This document shows positions 51,961 through 61,635 of a stretch of DNA of 64,000 nucleotides, one piece after another. How positions within the stretch are numbered: position 1 is the stretch's first letter; every line of letters begins with the position of its first letter. The notes below the pieces were generated by a model that saw nothing but the letters and a program-made list of their open reading frames with translations, was not told the DNA's origin and ran no database searches. Both the position numbers and the translations under genes were made by a program. Source of the DNA: Luzula sylvatica (Eukaryota > Streptophyta > Magnoliopsida > Poales > Juncaceae); NCBI GenBank assembly GCA_946800325.1, contig OX326956.1:39305052-39369051 (forward strand), given 5' to 3'.

Positions 51961-52342
51961 AAATCCAAATTTTCAATCAACATAAAAACTAGGAAATAAA
52001 TTCCTGTCTCTTCCAAAGAGTATCACGACCAGAGAGGATGTACAGCAGCCAACAATGGCCCTCGTGAAAATCAGTCGCGTCTGGTAAACGGGCCTCTTCG
52101 TCGCCGGCGTCCGTTCACGAAACGAAGACCATAGTCGTGTCCGGAATTATCCACCGAGTATAGAGAGATAGTACAAATTTTCTATAAACTTTTCTTTCTC
52201 TCTAATTTTGTGACCCGTTTGTGACCCGTTTCGATAAAAAACGAAATTATCCGAAATTAACAGAAATTGGACGAGAGAAATCGTGCTAAATACTATATAC
52301 TTCGTTTCTCTTCCATTTAAACCGTGATTCACCATAGTTTCG

Positions 52343-52354
52343 CTCTGATACCAA
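52343..52354 (-). other. Primer binding site of element C (tRNA-Met)
   Basis: gctctgatacca on the plus strand, i.e. TGGTATCAGAGC on the element strand, one base from the LTR. It fixes the orientation. Confidence 0.9.
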
Positions 52355-52355
52355 T

Positions 52356-52959
52356 TGTTAGGGCGGCGACGATCCGGCACCGCCCGTTAATTAAATAATA
52401 ATTCAATTAAATTTTGCCTGTACAAACGGACCGTAATAACTATGTGAATTCTACCGAATAACTTTAAACCAAAACCGTACCTTAACCGTATGCGGAAGCG
52501 TATGAAATCCGTCCGAATTGATGTCGCGTCATCATCGTCGTTGAATCCACGAAGCCTTAGTTGCATGAATGGAATTCCAAGTACTTTATGATGTCCAATT
52601 TAGAGTCCTTTTGTTTTTCTCTAATGGATCTCTCTCTCTAATCTTAATGGGGCAGATTTAAGAATGGATTTTCATCATCATATGTATTTGGGACCAATTT
52701 GCTTTTATAGCCACAAGACATCTTTTCACAAAGACGTACCTTTTGGGCTCCCTAATGTGGATTTTCTAATTCAGCCCATCATAGAAAATAGAAGCACCAC
52801 CCACAATATTCTACACATTAAAGGCCCACAATATAATTGACACATTTAATGCTTAATTTATTAACTAAAATTGATCACTAAATTGTAAGCATTCAAATGA
52901 CAATATTACAACACATAATATTTTACATATAAGTCCAATGTTGAAATAATGTTCCAACA
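52356..52959 (-). repeat. 5' LTR of element C
   Basis: 604 bp, partner of 49480-50083 (offset 2876). Confidence 0.95.
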
Positions 52960-53149
52960 TTTAGAATACATGAAGTTCGTGATAGTCATTCAGTAAACAT
53001 GAAATTAAAGATTTCAATGATGCATAAATCTTTTTATTAAATCATGGTGATTATTGAGTTTTTTCCTCGATTGAAGTGGACTTGTGTCTCAAGAGTTGCT
53101 TGACAGAACCTAATTAGAAGATATTGACATTCCAACAAATAAATCCACT

Positions 53150-54890
53150 TAAAGTTGATTAACTTGGCATCAAGGTTTCCTAAATGGGTAATTAATGAAA
53201 TTAACAAAATTAGAAAAAACTTTTTTTGGAAAGGAAATACTAATACTGGCTATAACTTAGTTGATTGGGAAATTGTATGTCAATTTAAAGAAAAGGGGGG
53301 TCTAGGAGTAATTAATTTAAATACTTTTAATAAAGTATAATTAATTAAATGGTTATGGTTATATATATTACATGGCAGAAGGGAAATTAGATTGGTATAA
53401 TTTAATATATAAAAATAATGACCATGATTTAGATCAAATAAATTATAAAAATTATTCATATTTTTGGAATGATGTTATGAAAAATATAAATTTTTTTAAT
53501 CAAAGCCTAAACATAATAATTGGAAATGGATCAAAAACTAGTTTTTGGAAATCTACATGGTGTGAAAAACCATTAATATTTAAATATTCATAATTATACT
53601 CATTCTCAGAAAACAAAACTGGTACTTTGCAATATTTTATGAAAATTATGAATGAACATAATTTATACAGGAGTTTAGGAATTAATATACCTTTATCAAA
53701 TGTTGCTCTTAACCAGTTTGTGCAATTGGAGCAATTTTGTCAATCCCTTGATCTTAGTTCACAACAAAGAGATATTTTTGAATGGTCTTGAAACAATAGT
53801 AAAACATAAACATGTAAAAGCACATATAAAATATTAGCAAATGGTATATATATTAAAGCACACTATCATAAAATTTGGAAACTACAAATTGAATTAAAAA
53901 TAAAAATATTTATTTGGCTAATATTTTTTAAATAAAGTTCTTACTATTGATAATTTAAAAAAAAAAAAAAGAGGTTGGAATATAGTTAACAGATGTGTTC
54001 TATGCCATAAAGCTGAAGAAAACATAATACACCTAACATCAGAATGTGAATACACAAAATCTATATGGTCTAAAGTACATGGTCTATTAGGATTAGAGCA
54101 TACAAATCAATTAAATCCACTTCAAATATTATTAAATTCAAAAGAGAAAAAATAATATAAGACACTAATATGCTTAATTTTATATCATAACTGGCTGGAA
54201 AGATGTAGAAGAACAATTACAAATAAAAAACTTTCGGAATGGCAAGTAATAGATCATATACTATATGAACATAAACTAAATATACTAGCTAAACAAACAA
54301 AGCTAAACACATATGTATATAATGACATGCAACAGTTTGATAAGCATCCACAATTCAGTTCAGATTCTAGTTCTGAGTCAAGTATAAGTGATGAATATGA
54401 AATAAATGTTATAAATGAAAGAATCAATGAAGAGAATTACTACACTAATATTTTAATTGATGCAGGAATAACAGGCCAACATACAGGAGCAACACAATGT
54501 GAAGATTCAAGCTTAGATGGTACAGATCTGGCAAATAATGGCCATCAAAGTGCAAGCAATGAAGAAAACAACCGAAATCAAAGAGATGCAAATGATGAAA
54601 TCTGAAATCATAGCGATGCAAACGATGAAATACAAAATCAGAGAAATGCAAACGATGCAAAGCGAAATCAGAGAGATGCAATCGATGAAAGGCGAAATCA
54701 GAGAGATGCAAACGATGAAAACAACAATCAGAGAGAGACAAACAATGAAATATGGTGATTCGAAGCAGATCTAACAGAAGAAGAAAGGGTCTCAAAAAAT
54801 TCGAATAAAACAATAAGAGATGAAGGAGAGATACATATCTTGCAAATGATAGCTGAAGGTGTTCAGGATTTCCTGCCTAGATAAGTGGAT
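53150..54890 (+). pseudogene. LINE ORF2 3' relic with repeat-rich tail
   Basis: Consecutive frames separated by stops match the end of a plant LINE ORF2: WVINEINKIRKNFFWKG and GGLGVINL (53160-53330); NIIIGNGSKTSFWKSTWC (53510-53570); KIWKLQIELKIKIFIWLIF (about 53870-53930); RGWNIVNRCVLCHKAEENI (53970-54030, zinc pattern C-x2-C..H..C); WLERCRRT (54190). The tail is acidic (SSDSSSESSISDEYEIN) and then repeats NQRDANDE-like units (54575-54750). It is related to 23019-23903 but broken by stops and a frameshift at an A run near 53958. The reverse transcriptase core is missing. Confidence 0.82.
54575..54755 (+). repeat. 27-bp coding-type tandem repeats at LINE tail
   Basis: About six units resembling aaatcagagagatgcaaacg atgaaa, period about 27 bp, in frame with the LINE tail apart from one stop. 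Confidence 0.75.
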
Positions 54891-55300
54891 GAGTTACGGT
54901 CCATTCATTCTTCAAATCGATTAACTTCTTCATCAGACGAATCTAAACGAGATGCAGAGATCGAGCATCCTGATCTAGACGAACTCGGAGAATTAGGGTT
55001 TGTCTTTCATAAAGAGTAAGAAGAGAGAAGAGGAGTAAGGGTAAGGGTTTGCTTAGTCGGTGAAAGCTGAAGGAAGAAGATGAAAGGCGGCTAAAAGGAG
55101 AGAGAAGAAGAGACTGGGGTTTATAAATAACCCTAGACGGAAGAGCTTTCCTGGTTTCGATAAACCAGGTTTACAAATTCCGGCAACTCAATCACTAGTT
55201 AATCAAATCTTAGGGTGACTAAAAGCCAGAAATTAAAATACCAGATCCTGAGAGGAAATTATTGGTATTATAATGTAATAGTTAGTTCATGCGATTCATT
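54891..55300 (+). other. LINE 3' untranslated region (probable)
   Basis: Purine-rich sequence (aagaagagagaagagg) then tttataaataaccctag, similar in style to the start of the retroposon at 28500. No coding motif. Confidence 0.4.
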
Positions 55301-55307
55301 AAGGGCC

Positions 55308-55563
55308 CGTTTGGCAAGCGGAATTAGTAGAGTGGAATCGGATTTTAAGGTGGAGGAGTAAAAAGTTCTGGTAATTCCACAGTTTGTTTGGATGCCTAAA
55401 TTATAAGATGCTGGAAAATATAATTCTCTGTTTGGTTATTTAAAAAATTTTGGAATTTCGCTATTGGAAATATAAAACTAATGTTTCATTAAAATTAATA
55501 AAATATAATAGTATTGTTATAATATTAAATTAATACAATATTATTATTATTATTTTTATATTA

Positions 55564-55603
<40 letters not shown>

Positions 55604-56004
55604 GTTATTGTTATTATGATATTATATTATTATAATATTGTAATAATATTATTATTGTTGTCGTTATTATTATATTATATTATAATAATAATAATAATAA
55701 TATTAGTTTGAAAATATTAATAATATGATTATAATTAATATAACATTATTGCAAAATAAAATTATCATAATATTATTAATTGTAGTAATATTACGGTACT
55801 AATTTTAATAATATTATAATATTAATTAAAATAATAATATAATATTAATATTAATATTAAAATTAAAATATTTTAAATAATAATAATAATATATTTATTT
55901 AAAAATATTTATATAGTCATATTTATACAAATATATTATATTAGTAATAATATTTATATAAATATATTTAAATAATATTTACATATTAATATATTATTAT
56001 AATA

Positions 56005-56062
<58 letters not shown>

Positions 56063-56670
56063 ACAAATAATTATATCATATTATCTATATAATATTTTAA
56101 ATACATTATTATATTATTATAATATTGTATTTTATTCATATAATAATATATATTATATTATATTGTATATATATATAATTTAATTATTATGTACAGTAAT
56201 TATTATATATTATTATAATGATATATAATATTATAATATATTTAATTATTATATTATAATTATTCTGTAATTATAATATTTTACCCCACTTTAATACATT
56301 AGTAATATAATTATTATAATAATATATAAAAATACTTTAATATTGTAACTTATAAAATTTAAATGCATTGTTGTATTATTTTATATTATATTATATTTAT
56401 ATTATAATTGTTGTAGTAATAATAATTATTATTATTATTAAGATAAGCTCTAAACTTAATTAGCATGCATTTTATTAGCTTTAAACTTTCCATCATCTTG
56501 GCACTCTAGATATTTGGAGAATTACAATTTGTAGGTTTTGTATGGAGAAATATTTACCCTCATTTGCTAATTCTACATTTAAAAGTTGTCCAAACAAAGA
56601 ATTTCAATTTGTTGAATCTTAAGATTCTAATTCCTCTTGAAATTCTTACCTCCAAATAAGAGGTGTTTAG
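55308..56670. mobile_element. Possible DNA-element insertion with an AT-microsatellite core
   Basis: The left end gggcccgtttggcaagcgga and the right end tacctccaaataagaggtgt are weakly inverted, with inverted subterminal words (ggaatt../..aattcc, gtttggttat/ttgtccaaac). The core (55495-56440) is almost pure A and T. The LINE 3' sequence seems to resume to the right, suggesting insertion into it. No TSD identified. Confidence 0.4.
55560..56065. repeat. ATT/TAT microsatellites
   Basis: ATT runs at about 55562-55605 and 56001-56061, with irregular AT repeats between. Confidence 0.9.
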
Positions 56671-56674
56671 GATT

Positions 56675-56788
56675 AGTATTTGATATTTAGAGTAAACATC
56701 TAAAATTGTATGAACTCAATTATTATTATTAATAAAATCAATAGAAATAGGGCATAAGAACCTACTCTATTTTACTCAAAAAAAAAAA
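56675..56788 (+). mobile_element. LINE family 3' tail with poly(A)
   Basis: ttgtatgaactcaattatta, then aatagaaatagggcataaga, acctactctattttactc and a short poly(A). It aligns with the ends of the retroposons at 17612, 24353 and 28500, and is probably the 3' end of the LINE relic that begins at 53150. Confidence 0.65.
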
Positions 56789-56987
56789 GTTTCCTAAATA
56801 TATTTATGATTTACTTGTGTCCATAAAATGCTATCATGAAGGTTTAAAGGAATTATATTTGGATTGTCAATTTAATTAATATTTATTCTACTTAAAAAAC
56901 ATTTATTTGAAACTGAAAAAAAAAAAATTCAAATCATTTACATCTTTTTTAAATATCAAACAAATGTAAATGAAATGGGTCACACGT

Positions 56988-57056
56988 TGTAATTAACCAT
57001 TTTTTTTTTTTTTTTTTGAGGTGAAAACCCGTAGGTTCCGTTGTAATTAACCATTT
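56988..57056 (-). mobile_element. Tiny retroposon tail with TSD
   Basis: A T run followed by gaggtgaaaacccgtaggtt is inserted between two copies of ttgtaattaaccattt (56988-57003 and 57040-57055). The insert is under 40 bp: essentially a poly(A) and the last bases of a minus-strand element. Confidence 0.7.
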
Positions 57057-58210
57057 TCGTCATTTTTATCTCGAGATGTTATAAATAATTTCATTGGTAC
57101 CCCGAAAAATATGGATGCCACCCATTATAATTCTAATTTATTTTAGTTTCTAATTTAGATATTTTTATCTCTTAATCTCGTTCATTTGTAAATTAGTTTC
57201 GCCAACCCCTTGGCGAAAGAGATTAAATAAGTTATATTTTAGTTTTTACCAATTTAACACAATTTGAACCTGATTTAGCCCAAAACTCATTTTAAATACC
57301 TTCGTCAAGTTGTCTGACGAAAGAAAATTGGTTTTGCCAAGCTGTTTGGCAAAAGAACTAGATCTGTAAATTGAACAATTTCACTGTTAATTTTGCAAAT
57401 GAAATTTTTTTGGATGCTATGTATCAAAAAAAATTAGTTTTGCAAATGAGATTTTTTTGGATGCTATGTATAAATAAAAAATCGCATGCATGACATTTGG
57501 ATATATTTTAGGGATACACTAAGGAAAATGCATGTTTTTGATACCTAGCAAATAAGTTCAGTCTGTGGCATGCTAATCAATTAGCTAAGGCTAGCATGGA
57601 TGGAGTAACATGTGTGGATGATAAGGTAGCTTATCTAAGCATGAAATGGGCGACAAACGAAATTCACGGGACTAATGAGTTAGTCAGCTAGCACTATCAG
57701 TCCACATGCATTGAGCTGTTCGGATTAAGAGATCGACCCAAAAAGAAAAAAGGTTCATTCGCACTAATTATGTTAGTTAATCCCACTCCTTTTTTTTGTT
57801 CACATGCCAAATTATAGGCTCAAGCTCATTTACACGTGTACCCAGAAAAATCTCAAAAATATCGCATGTATCTTATAGAATAGAAAATTCAAAATATCAT
57901 GTACATGATAAGGACCGGAACCATGATCGTTTTATAAGAAAGGCGAACTTAAAAAACATTTTATAAGGAGGAGGAGGAGGAGGAACTTAAGAAAAAAAAT
58001 CAAAATTTATAATATTAAGGGTTCGAACTTAAAAACTCTCAACTCATAAACATAAATATTACTACTACATTGCTCAACTCTTTGTAAAATATAAGAAATT
58101 TTATTATGTCTTATTACTTTTCGAACAAAAAAATTCATCTTCTTCAAATGATATTTCTTCGATAGATAGGAGGGTAGGGGATCTTTGTATGTGGTATATT
58201 TATAGTATAT
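57057..58210. other. Intergenic DNA
   Basis: No gene. A short tandem duplication (ttttgcaaatga..ttttttggatgctatgtat) lies at about 57393-57473, and a GGA run at about 57967-57983. Confidence 0.5.
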
Positions 58211-58214
58211 TTAG

Positions 58215-59180
58215 GGCTATCAATGAGTCTGATATAATCTGAATTGAACCAGGATAATATTCGAAAAATATTCGGATACTGGTAGAATCGGATTACGAAC
58301 CGAATCCCTTTTCTCGGATATAGGTTTTGAGATTTCGAATATATAATATCTTTTGGGTATTCTATTTTAGATATATATATTGAGATTTTGATTTATTCTG
58401 ACATCTAATTACAAAATAAGTATATCAATACTTTTCTAAACAAATTTAAAATTATTTTAATTAAATGTTATGACGATAAAAAAAGACTAGGAAATCCAAA
58501 TATAAAAATATCAGAACGGTATCTGGATATGTGTGATATCCGAACCGCATCCGGATTCGGCAAGAATATATCTAGGCCCTATGTTGCACGGATACGGATA
58601 CGGGTAGCGTATCCGATACGATACGGATACGGCGATACGGCAATTTTCAAAAAATCACGGATACGGATACGGCTATATAATTATTAGTTTAATATTTTTA
58701 TAGTATATATAATTAATAAATTAGTAATAAATTAAATAATAAATTAATAATATTTTTAAATTAAATATCATGACAATAAATAATATCAACCAAACAAAAT
58801 AAGTATCATAAAACTATCATAAATTTGTTCTAGAGATATTTTAGAACTAATTTAGAAATACCCTAGAATTATTCTATATAATTTATTTAAAAATATTATG
58901 GGCCAAAATATATAATGGGCCGAAGTATCCTAAATAAAGTATCACAGCCGTATCATGGACGTATCCCCGCCGTATCCGAAAAAAATAAATATTAAAATAT
59001 TCGGATACGCCACGTGGCATATCTGATACGTATCCGAGCCGTATCGCACCCGTATCCGTATCGGATACGCGTATCCTCCGGATACTTCTGCATTTTTGAA
59101 GTATCCGCGTAACACAGTCTAGGCCCCAAAAGAATATGGATATAAGGTATATCCCTCAAAACATGGTTGAAAATAGTTCG
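58215..59180. repeat. Old hAT-type MITE remnant hosting a younger insertion
   Basis: 58215-58578 and 59126-59165 together look like a decayed relative of the element at 14991 (ctatcaatgag.., ccgaaccgcatccggattcg, gaatatggatataaggtata). The element 58579-59117 is inserted in it. Confidence 0.5.
58579..59117. mobile_element. Non-autonomous hAT element (539 bp)
   Basis: Ends ctatgttgcacggatac / gtatccgcgtaacacag; perfect 8-bp TSD tctaggcc (58571-58578 and 59118-59125). Same family and layout as 16081-16649. No transposase. Confidence 0.9.
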
Positions 59181-59466
59181 TTGTAGTTTTTTTAGAACAC
59201 GATATAGCGTTGTTTGGATGTTAAACGTTGCACGCTGGAATTTTATTGCGATTTTTAAATTCTCGATGAGTTTTTAAAATTGGACAAATGAAAAAATAGT
59301 AAATTAATTAAAAGATAATTTCAAAAATAACATAAAAATGTTCATCTTTGAATATTATGAGCGAGATATTTCATGATACTATTTTATAATATACATCATG
59401 ATCATGATAGAGAATGTAAAATATTTATTAATTTTGTACGCTGTCAAAATGTTGCGCCGCTATAGC

Positions 59467-59785
59467 TAGAGCTGGCAAAATCTGACCCAACCAGAAAAAA
59501 TGACCCGACCCGCCCGAACCTGAACCCGACCCGAACCAAAAAATGTTAAAAAATCAACGACCCGAAACCGAACTGAAACTGGCCCGAACCCGAAATGGAA
59601 CCGAAACCGAATGACCCGAACCCAAAATCGACCCGAAACCGAACGACCCAAACCCGAAATCAACCCGAACCCGAATGACTCGAAATCCGAATGACCCGAA
59701 ATCCGAACTAACCCGAAACTCGAATGATCCGAATCTCATGACCCGAATGACCCGAAACTCACGACCCGAATGACCCGAACATTTG
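59467..59785. repeat. acccgaa-rich repeat, probable hAT MITE arm
   Basis: Starts agagctggcaaaatctgacc and continues with some 25 gacccgaa/aacccgaa words up to 59785. Only one arm is present. Frames across it give Phe-Gly-Ser-Gly-type runs and are not genes. Confidence 0.55.
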
Positions 59786-59806
59786 GATATATCTATATGA
59801 GGGAGG

Positions 59807-59998
59807 CTAACCTACTTAATTAAGTACCAAAGTTTTGGTACTTAGTGTTTTTTAATCATTGGATTCGTATTGAGATTTGTGAATTTAACGATGTGCACAA
59901 AATTTCATGGTCATCATGAAAAAACACAAATCCCAATGCAAATCCAATGATTAAAATGCATTAAGTATCAAAATTTGTGTACTTAATTAAGTAGGTTG
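59807..59998. mobile_element. Foldback MITE (about 190 bp)
   Basis: ctaacctacttaattaagta at the left and its complement tacttaattaagtaggttgg at the right, with inverted similarity continuing for about 80 bp per arm (atcattggatt / aatccaatgat). No coding content. Confidence 0.7.
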
Positions 59999-60124
59999 GA
60001 CAAAAAAACACTTTTTGGGAAACTAGGAACAAGGACAACTTTGATATACAACTCAAAATCTAATTCGGAACATCATGTTTGCTAACGGAACCATTATGTT
60101 CGAAACAGAAGTCCGACGTGTAGT

Positions 60125-60640
60125 TTAACTTGAAGAGGTATCCTACTTATATAAATACACCCGTCGCCGTCATTTCTCTTCAACATCTCCACATATATTT
60201 TCTAGCAATATATTTGAGAGAAACAACCTTAATTGTGAGATAAATCAATATAGATAGAAGTTTGTAATAGCTTAGCAAAACCTTGTTAATCCGCTAGTTA
60301 TTGATAGAAGTTTCGTAAATCGATATTGGCATCCTTTGTAATCATTCATTTGGAAAATTGAATAAAATACTCAAAAGTTGCAAGTTTACCTCGTGGCATT
60401 CACGGAGACGTAGGTACTCATGAAAATCGAATCGGTCGATTAGCGAGTAAAAGGTAGTTAAAACTACAAAGCATCTACCCACCGAACTCCGTAATAAATA
60501 TTGTGTGTTTGCGCTCTTGCTTATTCGGTAGCGATCTTGCTTATTCGGTAACATCTTTCTATCACATTTTACTTTAAGCACACTTTGTGTTGATTATTTT
60601 TCCGCACTATGAATTAAGTAGTTAATTAACACAACCACCA
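60125..60640 (+). repeat. Degenerate LTR fragment related to element B
   Basis: Shares with the R-U5 part of the element B LTR the phrases attc(a/c)cggagacgtaggtac, tcggtcgatt..gcgagtaaa and aaactacaaagca, in the same order. A TATA-like tatataaatac lies near 60150. Heavily diverged, with no partner LTR found. Confidence 0.6.
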
Positions 60641-61635
60641 TTTGAATTGAATTTTGCATTTACGCTAAAAATTTGAATTAGGTCATAATAATCACTATTC
60701 GCTCTCCCCTGAGTAATTAAGGAACATCATAAACCTCCCATAAAAATGGAAGCATTGTACTTTGTTATTGCTATAGCCTATGTAAATTCACTTCTTAGAA
60801 CGTATCCCTCGTAATTGTGTTGGCATTCTATCTAGAACATTTCATCGAACACGTTACTACAATCATTAAAAAAATTATCTACACATAAACCTTCCATAAA
60901 AAGAGATACCTCGTATTTTTGGAGGTCTATGGCCTAACCCGCCAATGGACAGAGCCGGCCCTGATTGTACATGATTCTTTCACTATCGTGGGGTTATACG
61001 TGTTATTTCTTATGGAGGTATCTGTCATATTTTGTAGAAGTTTACTTGATATTTCAATCTTTTGTGAGGATATATATACATGAATATATGCAAAAAAATT
61101 GATGCTGAAACTTGATTTCCAAAAAACAAACATGTGAATTGATAGTAATCTCTATTGATGGGCTACATCTAACATGCAGGATAGGGAAGGGAATTAAAAT
61201 TTGGTGAATTGTATACAAGGCTGCCATGTTGTGGAATAGAATAGTCAGTTAGAGTTGGAATAACTATTCCAATTTTGTTAGTGTGGTTCCAATGAGTGTG
61301 ATAGAGAACCAATTTTTAGTTTGAGATGGGTCCCAAACATCCTACCATCCAACCATAATTTATTATTTGTACAATACAATGATGGCCCTCTTTATTTCGC
61401 TCTATTTTGATATTATTATTCACTAAGCTCCAAATTGTTTCCTTTCATTGAGAAAAGATAGTTATTATATTACTAATAATTTAAATAAGACTGGAATATA
61501 TTTGTCATAACAAGGTTTGTACAAAATGGAACAAAATTATACAATTTTGTATGGTTTGTTTACAAAATGCGCCCGGTATTTCTCATATATATCGGGGCTT
61601 CCCTTTTTTATATAAACGTCCTTGATTACTTTTTA
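60641..61635. other. Intergenic DNA, 3' flank of the receptor kinase
   Basis: No gene recognised. Repeated fragments such as ataaacct(c/t)ccataaaaa near 60730 and 60890 suggest old repeats. Confidence 0.5.

Larger units (their letters stand above)
49480..52959 (-). mobile_element. Element C: short non-coding LTR retrotransposon
   Basis: 3.48-kb element with a perfect TSD TTTAG (49475-49479 and 52960-52964). LTRs of 604 bp each (49480-50083 and 52356-52959) show about two substitutions. Orientation is minus: the tRNA-Met primer site lies inside the right LTR (52343-52354), the purine tract inside the left one (gtgggagat on the minus strand), and the LTR TATA box (ctataaaagc, about 49828-49838) reads on the minus strand. 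The 2272-bp interior has no frame of note and no gag or pol motif. A small LARD-type element needing all proteins in trans. Confidence 0.93.

Noticed and set aside
59466..59739. Minus-strand frames rich in Phe, Gly, Ser and Arg
   Set aside because: Translation of repeated acccgaa words.
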